Source: Thalassobium sp.
Lineage (GTDB): Bacteria > Pseudomonadota > Gammaproteobacteria > Pseudomonadales > Oceanobacteraceae
Reading direction: 5' to 3'
Length of the DNA stretch: 64,000 bases
Assembly: GCA_002733205.1 (NCBI GenBank)
Contig: NVUW01000006.1
Location: forward strand, 124,001 to 188,000
Position numbers and translations under genes: made by a program. Positions 8,711 to 17,378 of this stretch are shown here, in pieces. Position 1 is the stretch's first letter, and each line of letters begins with the position of its first letter. The notes under the pieces were generated by a model. The model was not told the DNA's origin. It worked only from the letters and a program-made list of their open reading frames with translations, and did not search any database.

Positions 8711-9562
8711 GCATACCCAGACTTTATCGTGGCCCTGAATATAATCGAGAAAATCCGCCAGTGCGGCCGCGCGTCCCGGCCGACCAGCCAAACGGCAATG
8801 CAGACCAATACTGAGCATTTTCGGGCTGTCTTTGCCTTCGGCGTAGAGCACGTCGAAGCTGTCTTTTAAATACTGATAAAACTGCTTACCGCTGTTAAAG
8901 CCCTGATTGGTGGCGAAGCGCATATCGTTGGCATCCAGTGTATAAGGCACCACCAGATGCGGCTTGCCGCCTTCTTCGACCCAATAGGGCAAATCGTCGG
9001 CGTAGCTGTCGGCGTCGTATAACAGGTCGGCTTCTTCACAGGCGAGGCGGCGGGTATTGGGGCTCATGCGGCCGGTGTACCAGCCTTCCGGGAAGCTGCC
9101 GGTCAGGCGTTTATGAATCTCCAGCGCTTCACGGATATGGGCGCGTTCAACCTCTTCCGGTACGTACTGATAGTCGATCCACTTCAGACCGTGGGAGGCG
9201 ATTTCCCAGTCGGCTTTCAGCATGGCGTCCACCACCTGCGGATTACGTTCTAGCGCGGTGGCTACACCGAATACGGTTACCGGCAGTTTGCGCTCGGTAA
9301 ACATACGGTGCAGACGCCAGAAGCCGGCGCGGGAGCCGTATTCGTAGATGGATTCCATATTCATATGGCGCACGCCTTCCAGTGCCTGGGCACCGACAAT
9401 TTCAGATAAAAACGCTTCTGAGGCTTTGTCGCCATGGAGGATGCAGTTTTCGCCGCCTTCCTCGTAATTAATCACAAACTGCACGGCGATACGGGCCTTG
9501 TGCGGCCACTTTACGCTGGGGATATCGGCGCCGTAACCGATCATGTCGCGGGGGTAGGTCAT
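8651..9562 (-). CDS. puuE: Allantoinase PuuE (polysaccharide-deacetylase fold)
   Basis: Cytoplasmic hydrolase opening allantoin to allantoate in ureide-type purine degradation. The 303-aa protein matches the PuuE type of allantoinase, a NodB-fold enzyme distinct from the amidohydrolase AllB. I recognise the N-terminus PRDMIGYGADIPSVKWP, VQFVINYEEGGE, EIASHGLKWIDY and the GRMSPNTRRL block. The start has AGG 6-8 nt upstream. It is divergent from lysE, and two perfect palindromes in the shared spacer (9576-9595, 9598-9611) may be operators. No uricase or HIU hydrolase gene is in the window, so the upstream steps lie elsewhere. The 3' end is followed by tandem decayed copies of itself. Confidence 0.88.
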   Translation of the reverse strand: MTYPRDMIGYGADIPSVKWPHKARIAVQFVINYEEGGENCILHGDKASEAFLSEIVGAQALEGVRHMNMESIYEYGSRAGFWRLHRMFTERKLPVTVFGVATALERNPQVVDAMLKADWEIASHGLKWIDYQYVPEEVERAHIREALEIHKRLTGSFPEGWYTGRMSPNTRRLACEEADLLYDADSYADDLPYWVEEGGKPHLVVPYTLDANDMRFATNQGFNSGKQFYQYLKDSFDVLYAEGKDSPKMLSIGLHCRLAGRPGRAAALADFLDYIQGHDKVWVCRRADIARHWRKHHPYGAEE

Positions 9563-9575
9563 GAAACACCTGAAA

Positions 9576-9611
9576 AGCTGACTGATTAGTCAGCTCAGTT
9601 TAGCGCTAAAC
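9576..9611. promoter_or_regulatory. Two adjacent palindromes between puuE and lysE
   Basis: AGCTGACT-GATT-AGTCAGCT (9576-9595) is a perfect inverted repeat. GTTTAGCGCTAAAC (9598-9611) is a perfect 14-bp palindrome. Both lie 13-50 bp upstream of the puuE start, where a repressor would act. The first resembles the TTGACCA-NN-TGGTCAA type of RutR site only partly. The binding protein is unknown. Confidence 0.5.
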
Positions 9612-9762
9612 CGCTTTGCTTGGCAGCGGGCAAAGTGAGCATTTATGGATGATGTACGCGATCCGGGAAATATAACGAACAGACTGTTGATAAACTAATT
9701 ATTGATATTCGCAGATCAGCACTGGCATATTGCGCCTCTTTCGCGGTTTATTCAGGAATACC

Positions 9763-10365
9763 ATGTCTCTGCTGTTGGCGATGTTATCTTTCTCGTTCGT
9801 GATGTCGATATCACCGGGGCCGGTGAATATGGTGATTCTCTCTTCCGGTGCCAGTTACGGCGTCCGCCAGACCTTTCCTTTTGTCTCCGGTGCCACCCTG
9901 GGCTTCACGCTGCTTTTGCTCTGTATCGGTCTTGGGCTGTATGAGGTCGTTCAGCTGTTTCCGGATTTTCTGCAATACCTGGCACTTGCCGGGGCGGCTT
10001 TCATTATTTATCTCGGTTATCTGATTGCGTCATCGGCACCAAAACTCAGCATCGAAAAGCAGAAGCGGCCGACCTTTATTCAGGGTTTTTTATTGCAGTG
10101 GCTTAACCCAAAAGCCTGGATGGCCTGCATGTCGGGGGTGTCGTTATTCTCAGCGCCAGAGGGATACCAGCAGTTTCTGAGCTTTCTGCTGCTGTATTTT
10201 CTGGTGTGTTATGCCTCGCTGTTCAGCTGGTCATTGCTTGGCGACCGGGCGGCGCAGCTGCTTAACAGCGAAGCCCGTTTACGGCTGTTTAATCGTCTGA
10301 TGGGCAGCCTGTTAATTCTGACCGCCTGTTTCCTGCTGTACGTGCAGTTTTCCGCCAGCACTTAA
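9763..10365 (+). CDS. LysE/RhtB-family amino-acid exporter
   Basis: Inner membrane exporter of the LysE superfamily (200 aa, usual length). It has six predicted TM segments, and the N-terminal SPGPVNMVILSSGASYGVRQ and the GFLLQWLNPKAWMA block are typical of the family. I chose ATG 9763 because AGGAA sits 5 nt upstream; the longer frame starting at TTG 9730 has no such site. It is divergent from puuE. The substrate cannot be read from sequence. A 14-bp duplication including the stop codon follows directly. Confidence 0.87.
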   Translation: MSLLLAMLSFSFVMSISPGPVNMVILSSGASYGVRQTFPFVSGATLGFTLLLLCIGLGLYEVVQLFPDFLQYLALAGAAFIIYLGYLIASSAPKLSIEKQKRPTFIQGFLLQWLNPKAWMACMSGVSLFSAPEGYQQFLSFLLLYFLVCYASLFSWSLLGDRAAQLLNSEARLRLFNRLMGSLLILTACFLLYVQFSAST

Positions 10366-10384
10366 CCCTCAGCGCTTAACCCTC
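10357..10384 (+). repeat. 14-bp tandem duplication of the lysE 3' end
   Basis: AGCACTTAACCCTC (10357-10370), which contains the lysE stop codon, is repeated as AGCGCTTAACCCTC (10371-10384). It is the smallest of three gene-tail duplications in the window. Confidence 0.8.
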
Positions 10385-10390
10385 AGACGT

Positions 10391-10422
10391 AAAAAAGCAG
10401 ACAGGCCGCAAAGCCTGTCTGC
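10391..10422 (-). terminator. Rho-independent terminator of the lipase operon
   Basis: The perfect stem GCAGACAGGC/GCCTGTCTGC (10397-10406 with 10413-10422, 6-nt loop) is followed on the minus strand by six T (10391-10396). It lies 18 bp past the lipase stop. On the plus strand it would also halt lysE read-through only weakly, since no T tract follows. Confidence 0.85.
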
Positions 10423-10440
10423 TGGTCAGGGCATGGATAT

Positions 10441-11505
10441 TCAGTTAACGGCGTTGAATACCAGATTAGACATGGTCTGATTATCCGAGCCCGGTACGGT
10501 GTTGTAGGTGCTTTTCCACAGCCACCAACCGCTGCTGGTGGTCTGGGTGGCAAAAGAGACATTCACGCCCGGATTCAGGTTGTTGTTGACGTAGCTCAGC
10601 AGTACGCCGCTCTGGTTACCGATGGTTCCGCCGTGGTGGGTTTTGCTGCCCATCAGCACCGGATAATGGTTATACCAGAGGGAGTCCGGGGCGCTGACGC
10701 TGGTCTGTTTGCCGTCCAGCGCGCGGTAAGCCACACAGCTGTCGACCGCTTTAACCGCGTTACCGCCACAGGAAGAATGCAGGGATACAACGCCATCATC
10801 GGTGCCGGGCAGGAAGCCGCCGGTAGCACCCAGATATTCACTGCCACCGCCAACAAAACGCAGACGCGGTACGCTGTTCGGTGCCATCGCGGTCTGACGG
10901 GCAACCGCCGGACGCAGGTCAGTCAGCACGCCGAGATTTTCTGTGGTGACGGTAAAGCCCAGCCAGGCATTCACTGCGGCGCGGATGGGGGCGGTCAGCC
11001 AGCTGCTGCTGCCGGCCACATCCAGCGCCAGCTCGGCCAGTTCAGAGCCACCACCGGCACCGGCGAAGTCGAACACGGCGAGAATATTCAGCGGCTGCAA
11101 GCCGGCGGCTTCGGTCCAGACATCCTGCTGATCGAGCATATAGCGCGTGACCAGATCACCGGTCGAGTGCGTTACCAGCACGCAGCCGTTATTGCAGAAA
11201 CCGGTGCGCGCCCACTGCATGACTTTGTCGTACGCGCGTTGTGCGGTATCGGCGCTCAGGCGGCTTTTCGAGCTCCAGTCAAGGCGGTCGTCGGCGTACT
11301 GGCTCCAGAAGGCTGACCAGTAATTGGCACCGTCGCTGGTGACTTCCTGTGGGGTTACGTTGTCGCGCATCAGTTGGGCCGGTTGTAAGCCGTGCACCAG
11401 AATCACATTTTTACCGGCCATCTGTGCCTGCGTCTGGGCGCTGAGCAAGGCAGCTGCGGTTAAAAAAACTGCGGTGATTGCCATCTTTATTTTTATCGTC
11501 AGCAT
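10441..11505 (-). CDS. Secreted alpha/beta-hydrolase, LipA-type triacylglycerol lipase
   Basis: Exported serine esterase/lipase of 354 aa. It has a signal peptide (residues 1-28, cleavage near AQTQA), an oxyanion-loop motif VILVHGL near residue 35, and nucleophile Ser114 in VTHSTGD. Candidate acid and base lie in GTDDGVVSLHS and KTHHGG. AAGGAG lies 7 nt before ATG 11505. The gene immediately upstream (11517-12587), 11 bp away, encodes a membrane-anchored protein, an arrangement like lipase plus foldase, although that protein lacks the foldase signature. Lipid versus other ester substrate cannot be decided. The operon ends at a strong terminator. Confidence 0.75.
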   Translation of the reverse strand: MLTIKIKMAITAVFLTAAALLSAQTQAQMAGKNVILVHGLQPAQLMRDNVTPQEVTSDGANYWSAFWSQYADDRLDWSSKSRLSADTAQRAYDKVMQWARTGFCNNGCVLVTHSTGDLVTRYMLDQQDVWTEAAGLQPLNILAVFDFAGAGGGSELAELALDVAGSSSWLTAPIRAAVNAWLGFTVTTENLGVLTDLRPAVARQTAMAPNSVPRLRFVGGGSEYLGATGGFLPGTDDGVVSLHSSCGGNAVKAVDSCVAYRALDGKQTSVSAPDSLWYNHYPVLMGSKTHHGGTIGNQSGVLLSYVNNNLNPGVNVSFATQTTSSGWWLWKSTYNTVPGSDNQTMSNLVFNAVN

Positions 11506-11516
11506 TCAGTCTCTCC

Positions 11517-12587
11517 TTATTGATGGGTGCCGGGCGAGCCCAGCGATTGCAGAAATTGCAGACGCGAGACGGTCTGCTCATCCTGAAATGGAGTCGGGGA
11601 AAAGCGCGAGGGATCGACGTTTTTAACCGCGTAAAAATCATCGCGGCTGAAGCCCCATTGCACCTCAGGGCCGGGTTTTTCCGGCATCTTGCGCAGTTGC
11701 AGATTGCCGATCCATAGATTCTGAATACCGCCTAAGTTGTACAGCAGTGAACCGTGTACGCGCAGCTCCAGCGTACCGCTGCTACCTATACGCCCTTTAC
11801 CCTGCAAATAGGCCAGTGGCTTTTTATCGGCATAGTGCAGGCTGGCGGCGAGCTTGTAGTAACCGGCGGCGGCCTTCTCAATTTCGACCGGAATAACCAG
11901 CTCGTTATCGTCGACATAAGGCGTGCCGGTACCGGTGATTTCGGCAACGGCGGTGAATACCTGAAACGGCGCACTCTGGCGCAGGGTGGAGCCATCGGTC
12001 AGCTGCAGCTCAGCCACCAGATTGAGTTCGCTCGGCCAGTTGTCGCGGCTGCTGAAGCGGGTTTGCAGGCGTTGTTCGCTGCTGTTGTTCTGTATTTGGG
12101 CTTGTGGCATCAGCAGCACGGCATTGTTGTTATCGCGCACGCTGAGGGTCAGGCCGCTGAGCTGGCTGAACAGGGCGTCGTCGCCGGACAGCACAATATC
12201 GGCTTCTATCGGTTCTTCCTGACGGTAGCGGTAGGCCGATAACTGAATCATCAGCTGGCCGGGTAAGCCAACCGTATTCAGATCACGCACGCTGTGAGCA
12301 CCGGCATTGGGCTGCAGTAACTCGGTTTGCTGGCTGCTCAGCGGAATGGAATAGGTCGGATACTGGCTGCTGATCTGGTAGGCGGCGGCGACCTGGGTCA
12401 TGGCTTGCTGCATGGCTGGCGGCAAGGCGGGCGGGGCTTCGCTGAGCGGGGCGGATTCACGCGGTTCGGGGATGGCACTGGTAAGTGCAGACGCTGGTTC
12501 CTGGCTGACAATCGCAACAGACGGTTGGTGCAGGCCCAGCAGCAGGCCCAGTACGGCGATCAGACCAATGGGGATCCAGACTTTCAT
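11517..12587 (-). CDS. Membrane-anchored protein of unknown function paired with the lipase
   Basis: Not recognised. The 356-aa protein begins with one hydrophobic segment (MKVWIPIGLIAVLGLLLGLH), then a Pro/Ala/Glu-rich linker (to about residue 75), then a mostly beta-type domain with repeated strands (LPGQLMIQLSAYRYRQEEPIEAD, GYYKLAASLHYADKKPLAYLQGKG). The topology, an N-terminal anchor plus periplasmic domain, recalls lipase-specific foldases. The foldase signature RxxFDYxLSALGE is absent and the domain is not helical. I preferred ATG 12587 over the GTG at 12620 because a GGA lies about 9 nt upstream. It sits 11 bp from the lipase start, so co-expression is nearly certain. It may assist lipase secretion or bind substrate; this is inference. 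Confidence 0.6.
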   Translation of the reverse strand: MKVWIPIGLIAVLGLLLGLHQPSVAIVSQEPASALTSAIPEPRESAPLSEAPPALPPAMQQAMTQVAAAYQISSQYPTYSIPLSSQQTELLQPNAGAHSVRDLNTVGLPGQLMIQLSAYRYRQEEPIEADIVLSGDDALFSQLSGLTLSVRDNNNAVLLMPQAQIQNNSSEQRLQTRFSSRDNWPSELNLVAELQLTDGSTLRQSAPFQVFTAVAEITGTGTPYVDDNELVIPVEIEKAAAGYYKLAASLHYADKKPLAYLQGKGRIGSSGTLELRVHGSLLYNLGGIQNLWIGNLQLRKMPEKPGPEVQWGFSRDDFYAVKNVDPSRFSPTPFQDEQTVSRLQFLQSLGSPGTHQ

Positions 12588-13011
12588 CAAACGTATTCCG
12601 GCGGCTCTTATTGGCCACACACGTTAGAGTAAGGCGGCCTGATTGAAAAACGTCGGACTGGTACCTTGGTTTGAGTTGACTACTAAGCTGTTACGCAGTC
12701 TGGCGCGAATTTTCCTCTATCCGTCGCGGCTGATAACAGAAAGGCTTTAGCGCAGTAAGATTGCTGAATTTTACGCACGAGTTGTCCCGTTAGGTCATAG
12801 TGTTCAGGCAAATTTCGTAACCATTTGATACGCAAAATTACAAAATGCTGGCGTGCTTTGCACTGTCAGCATGGGTTAACGCCGGATCTTACCGGCTTTT
12901 ATGCCGGGTTTTGTCCGGATGTTTATCTCTGCGTTATACAGAACATTGTTGTTGCCCGGTGCCCGTGTTATCCATTCAATACACGATTGTTATCAGCGCA
13001 GGGAGTTAATG
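12588..13011. other. Intergenic region upstream of the serine hydrolase
   Basis: This 424-bp divergent spacer has no convincing ORF. It holds a hairpin GCCGG-ATCTTA-CCGGC followed by TTTT (12881-12900), about 110 bp before the hydrolase start. That could be a weak terminator or leader attenuator. I found no clear sigma-70 boxes. Confidence 0.4.
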
Positions 13012-14322
13012 ATGTCTTTACATCAATCAGGATGGATGGTCTTAACGGCGGCATTATTACTGAACCAGCCCGCAGCGGCAGCGGGTAATTATCCGGACGC
13101 GGTAGCCAGCGACCCGGCCACAATGGGCTGGATGGTGGGTTCGCCACCACCGGCCGATAAACAACTGCGTTTTGACGATGGCAGTTACTTCCGCTTTCCG
13201 GCCATGCGCTGGAGCGTTGCCAATTTCCGCCAGCTGATGCCGACCGTTAATATCCCGCGCGGATTGGGCAATGCGCAGCCGCTGGTTCAGGCGGAAGATG
13301 CGGCCATTGATCAGCTTACCTTTATGCCCACCGGTGCGGATAAACCCATGAGCTGGGAAGCTTCTCTGCTGGCCAATTACACCGACGCCATCGTCGTACT
13401 GCATAAAGGCAAGGTGGTGTATGAGCGTTACTTTGGCGTGATGTCGCCAACGGCGCAGCATGGCGTTATGTCGGTAACCAAAACCTTTGTCGGCACACTG
13501 GCCGCCACGCTGGTGGCTGAAGGCAAGCTCGATGACAGCAAAACCGTTGCCCATTATGTGCCGGAGCTGAAGCAATCGGCCTTTGGCAGTGCCACGGTGC
13601 GGCAATTAATGGATATGACCACCGGTATCCGCTTCAGTGAAGATTACGCCGACCCCAATGCTGAAGTCTGGGCGCATGCGGCGGCGGGCAATCCGCTGCC
13701 CAAGCCTGCTGACTATAAAGGCCCGCGCTCCTACTACGAATTTCTGCAAACGGTTAAAGCCGAAGGCAAACACGGTGAAGCCTTCCATTACCGCACCGCT
13801 AATACCGACGCGCTGGGCTGGGTACTGGCACGGGTAACCGGTAAAAGCGTGGCGCAGTTGTTGTCGGGGCGGATCTGGAGCCAGCTCGGCGCTGAACAGG
13901 ATGCCTACATGAGTGTCGACTCTACCGGTACGCCCTTTGCTGGTGGCGGCCTGAGTACGGGCATCCGTGATCTGGCCCGCTTTGGCGAGATGATCCGCAA
14001 CGATGGCCGTGCCAATGATAAGCAGATTATTCCCGCCGCCGCGGTGGCGGATATCCGCGCTGGTGGCAAACAAAGTGACTTTGCCAAAGCCGGTTATCAG
14101 CAATTAAAAGGTTGGAGCTACCGCAATATGTGGTGGGTAACGCATAACCCGCACGGTGCCTTTATGGCGCGTGGAGTACACGGCCAGGCGCTGTACATCG
14201 ACCCCAAAGTGGAGATGGTGATAGCCCGTTTTGCCACTCATCCGGTGGCCGGCAATGCGGCTAACGATGCTACCTCGCTGCCTGCCTATCAGGCGCTGGC
14301 GGAGTATCTGTTGCAGCGCTGA
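13012..14322 (+). CDS. Exported serine hydrolase, class C beta-lactamase/EstB/NylB-like
   Basis: Penicillin-binding-protein-fold hydrolase, probably a periplasmic esterase or amidase. A signal peptide (GWMVLTAALLLNQPAAAA) precedes the mature domain. The catalytic S-x-x-K reads SVTK (Ser154, Lys157) and the second motif is Tyr260 in YRTAN. A HGQ motif late in the chain (RGVHGQALYID) replaces the KTG of true beta-lactamases. These features and the length (436 aa) fit the 6-aminohexanoate-dimer hydrolase/EstB group better than an antibiotic-hydrolysing enzyme. GGGAG lies 6 nt before ATG 13012; an adjacent ATG at 13009 is closer than ideal, and a longer frame from 12901 would bury the signal peptide. 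Confidence 0.8.
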   Translation: MSLHQSGWMVLTAALLLNQPAAAAGNYPDAVASDPATMGWMVGSPPPADKQLRFDDGSYFRFPAMRWSVANFRQLMPTVNIPRGLGNAQPLVQAEDAAIDQLTFMPTGADKPMSWEASLLANYTDAIVVLHKGKVVYERYFGVMSPTAQHGVMSVTKTFVGTLAATLVAEGKLDDSKTVAHYVPELKQSAFGSATVRQLMDMTTGIRFSEDYADPNAEVWAHAAAGNPLPKPADYKGPRSYYEFLQTVKAEGKHGEAFHYRTANTDALGWVLARVTGKSVAQLLSGRIWSQLGAEQDAYMSVDSTGTPFAGGGLSTGIRDLARFGEMIRNDGRANDKQIIPAAAVADIRAGGKQSDFAKAGYQQLKGWSYRNMWWVTHNPHGAFMARGVHGQALYIDPKVEMVIARFATHPVAGNAANDATSLPAYQALAEYLLQR

Positions 14323-14330
14323 TGCTGCCT

Positions 14331-14355
14331 GCCGCAGCGGTTAAACCGCTGCGGC
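14331..14355 (+). terminator. Hairpin terminator after serine hydrolase
   Basis: Perfect 10-bp stem GCCGCAGCGG/CCGCTGCGGC with TTAAA loop, followed by TTTGTCTCTT, 8 bp after the stop codon. Confidence 0.75.
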
Positions 14356-14519
14356 TTTGTCTCTTCTGCGTTCTGCCTTTCCTGCGTTCTGTTTTTTCTG
14401 GCTATGGCCTTCTGCTTACCTGTATTTCCTGTCCGCATTCCCGGAGTGTGAACGGCGTTCGCGATTACTGACTAATACTAATGTACTGTTTTTACTGAAT
14501 TTATACACACGCAAGGCTC

Positions 14520-17315
14520 ATGATGAATCACGCAAGTCTTAAACATACACTGATGGTCAGTTTTGCTCTGTTATTGGGCGCTTGTGGCGGCGGCTCCGGT
14601 GGCAGCTTCCCCGCGGGTGACGATAATCATTCCGCTGGTGGTGTCACTACGACACCGGAACTGACCCAGGCTTTGACCAGGGGCGACGCCACGTTGGTGA
14701 GTGCTGAAGCACTGCGTGACGCTGCTTTGGCCACCATTGCAAGTCAGCGTTCAGCGTATCAGGCGGTTAAGGCTCAGCTGCTGCAACTGAATACCGATGG
14801 CACGGCCCGTCGTGATGGCAGCAGCCTGACTGCTGTGCATTGGGATGTGACTCACGACTCTGCCAAATTGAGTCCGCAGTTTGGTTATAACGACAGCCTG
14901 CTGATCAGTAATGCCAGCCATTCCTCAACAGCAGGCAGTGCCAGTTTTGCCATTGTGGGTGAACAACAGAAGGGTAAGCGTTATCTGGTGATGGGCAGTA
15001 ATCCGATGCGCACGGCGCAGCGCTTTCCGGCCTCGGTAAACGCACAAATGGATCAGCTGCTGGAAAACGGTATTGGCTGGCTGGCCGGACGCAGTGATTT
15101 CTCGGTGACACCGTTAAAGGTGGTGATTGCGCAGATGGATCAGAGCTATTACTTCCCTGACCGTAACGCAACCCGCAGCTGGCTGGATGCGCATTACCAG
15201 AGCTCTGTCAGTTATAACGATGCTGCAAGCTGTGATGGTGCTGCATTGGCCGGCTGTTTAAACGCTGATACCGATATATTGATGATTTCTCAGGTGGGCG
15301 GCAGTACGGAATTAAATCCACAGATTCTGGCGGCGGTAAAAGCGGCACAGGCACGTGGCACCGGCGTGCTGTATATGCATTATGACGGCGGTATTACCGA
15401 ACTCGGCAGTACATTGTTGAATCATTTTAATGTGAGCTTCAATGGTGATAATTACTGGAATAAATATTATATGAACGCGCAGGATATGCGTCCGTATTTT
15501 AATCAATTGCCAGAATATGTTGCCGACATTCAGCAGATGCTGAGTACGCTGGCTGCACCCATAACGTTCGATTTTAATCAGTGCGATGGTGAAGACTGCA
15601 GCACGGTAAATGGTTTTAATCAGAATTTTATGAACGGTGCTACCCGTGTGCGCAATATAATGGCGGACTTAGATCGGGAAAAACGCAACATCTTTGCCAG
15701 CAGCAGTGCCAACAGCAACGAATACCGTCTGAAAAAATTACTGGCCCTGTTGGGCGACCGTTATCGCCAGCAGGTGGTTTTTCCAATGAGTCGTGATACC
15801 GCCGATGCAACGGCGTTTGTGCATTCTGTTTACGCCGATATGTCGGTTTATAATTACCGCAGTCTGAACCCGGTACAGGCCGACATGGGAAATTTCAGCC
15901 GCAGTGATTTTTCTCATATTACCCCGGTGAGTAAAACCATCAATCTGGTGAGTAAAAATTATTTCCGCGCAGCCGGTGTGTATGTGTTGCCCGGAAAAAC
16001 CGTACGCATTACCCGTTTGGACAACAGCCCGGTGAATACCAAAGTGGCGGTAAACACTCAGCGCTCAGCATCGACGCACTGGTTTGCTACCAATAATGGT
16101 TATAACCGCCCTAAATACCTGCAGAGCACCCAAATTCCGTTGGCCAGTGGTGAGACCGTCGAATTCACCTCACCTTATGGCGGGCCACTACAGATTTTCT
16201 TTGATGCCAATGACCAGAACGTACGCTTTAACGTCGAGAATATTGGTCTTCATCCGTACTGGAATGGCACCGAAGATAATGCTGACTTTGAAGCTCGCCT
16301 GAGTGCTGGTGACTTTGATTGGGCGGAATTATCCACCGCCGGTTTTGAGGTGCATTCGCAACTGGAAAAAATGCGGAATTCCATGAACGGATGGGGTGGT
16401 ACAGCGGCCGATATGGCCGTGGCAACTGAGCGTTATGTTTCCAACCTGCCTCATGTGCTGGCCGGATTTGAAGGGCCGGGAATTGATGTCGTGGCCGAGA
16501 TACATGATTTTGCCAGCACCAATAATTTTACCGTGCAGAATATCGATATCGTTAAACATATGAATGCCGACCAGCCAACCTGTGGCTGGGGCTGCTCCGG
16601 TAATCCTTACGATGCCGGCTGGAGCTTCTCACCCACCGGTCATGGCGATATTCATGAACTGGGTCATGGGCTGGAAAAAGGTAAATTCCGCTTTGCCGGC
16701 TGGGACGGTCACGCCTCGACCAATTTTTATTCTTACCATAGTAAATATCATTACTACCTCGATACCGGTAAGGATCCGCAATGTCAGTCATTACCTTTTG
16801 AAAGTCTGTTTAATACCCTGCAGACCAGCCGTAATCAGGCTGACCCGGTTGCCTATATGCAGGCACAGGCACTGAATGGCTGGAGCAATGGTGCAGCTGT
16901 TTATATTCAGATGATGATGGCCGCACAGGCACAGGGTGCGTTAACCGATGGCTGGATGCTGTTACCGCGTTTGCATATTCTGGAGCGTGAATTCTGGACG
17001 GCAACGCGCAATGACGATAACTGGGCAGCCAAAAAAGCGGCGCTGGGTTTTGCGAGCTTTAACCGCAGCGACGCCAGCGCGCTGAGCAATAATGACTGGC
17101 TGAACATTGCGCTGTCAAAAGTCACCGGGCTGGATATGCGTGATTATCTGACCATGTGGGGCTTCCCGGCAGATGCTGCTGCCAGCGCTCAGGTTGCTGC
17201 GCTGGCATTACCGGCGATGAGCAAAACCTTTTATGCCTCAGGTGGCGCAGAGTTCTGTAAAGGACTGGATAAAACGCCGGTCACCATCGATGGTGCTGCA
17301 GCCTGGCCTTTGTAA
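14520..17315 (+). CDS. IMPa-like (ImpA family, M88) zinc metalloprotease lipoprotein
   Basis: Surface or secreted gluzincin-type metalloprotease of 931 aa. The N-terminus is a lipoprotein signal peptide with lipobox LLGAC followed by a Gly/Ser linker, which predicts lipid anchoring. The zinc motif HELGH is at His712-Glu713-His716 within GHGDIHELGHGLEKGKFRFAGW. Length and architecture resemble Pseudomonas aeruginosa IMPa (about 920 aa), which cleaves O-glycosylated host proteins such as PSGL-1. The substrate here is unknown and in a marine organism may be mucin-like glycoprotein. Two ATG codons are in tandem (14520, 14523) after a weak AAGG. It is a single gene with its own terminator. Confidence 0.82.
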   Translation: MMNHASLKHTLMVSFALLLGACGGGSGGSFPAGDDNHSAGGVTTTPELTQALTRGDATLVSAEALRDAALATIASQRSAYQAVKAQLLQLNTDGTARRDGSSLTAVHWDVTHDSAKLSPQFGYNDSLLISNASHSSTAGSASFAIVGEQQKGKRYLVMGSNPMRTAQRFPASVNAQMDQLLENGIGWLAGRSDFSVTPLKVVIAQMDQSYYFPDRNATRSWLDAHYQSSVSYNDAASCDGAALAGCLNADTDILMISQVGGSTELNPQILAAVKAAQARGTGVLYMHYDGGITELGSTLLNHFNVSFNGDNYWNKYYMNAQDMRPYFNQLPEYVADIQQMLSTLAAPITFDFNQCDGEDCSTVNGFNQNFMNGATRVRNIMADLDREKRNIFASSSANSNEYRLKKLLALLGDRYRQQVVFPMSRDTADATAFVHSVYADMSVYNYRSLNPVQADMGNFSRSDFSHITPVSKTINLVSKNYFRAAGVYVLPGKTVRITRLDNSPVNTKVAVNTQRSASTHWFATNNGYNRPKYLQSTQIPLASGETVEFTSPYGGPLQIFFDANDQNVRFNVENIGLHPYWNGTEDNADFEARLSAGDFDWAELSTAGFEVHSQLEKMRNSMNGWGGTAADMAVATERYVSNLPHVLAGFEGPGIDVVAEIHDFASTNNFTVQNIDIVKHMNADQPTCGWGCSGNPYDAGWSFSPTGHGDIHELGHGLEKGKFRFAGWDGHASTNFYSYHSKYHYYLDTGKDPQCQSLPFESLFNTLQTSRNQADPVAYMQAQALNGWSNGAAVYIQMMMAAQAQGALTDGWMLLPRLHILEREFWTATRNDDNWAAKKAALGFASFNRSDASALSNNDWLNIALSKVTGLDMRDYLTMWGFPADAAASAQVAALALPAMSKTFYASGGAEFCKGLDKTPVTIDGAAAWPL

Positions 17316-17337
17316 TTGTGTTTTGCTGATAAAAGAG

Positions 17338-17364
17338 AAACCGGCCTGTCAGGCCGGTTTTTTT
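17338..17364. terminator. Bidirectional terminator between metalloprotease and lipoprotein genes
   Basis: 10-bp perfect stem AAACCGGCCT/AGGCCGGTTT with a GTC loop and a run of seven T; the A side provides a shorter T tract on the minus strand. It separates two convergent genes. Confidence 0.85.
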
Positions 17365-17378
17365 ATGGATGATGATAA

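Noticed and set aside
11517..12587. Lipase foldase (Lif/LipB)
   Set aside because: The RxxFDYxLSALGE signature is absent and the sequence appears beta-rich rather than helical.
13012..14322. Class C beta-lactamase conferring resistance
   Set aside because: SxxK and YxN-like motifs are present but the KTG box is replaced by HGQ, as in EstB/NylB-type esterases and amidases.
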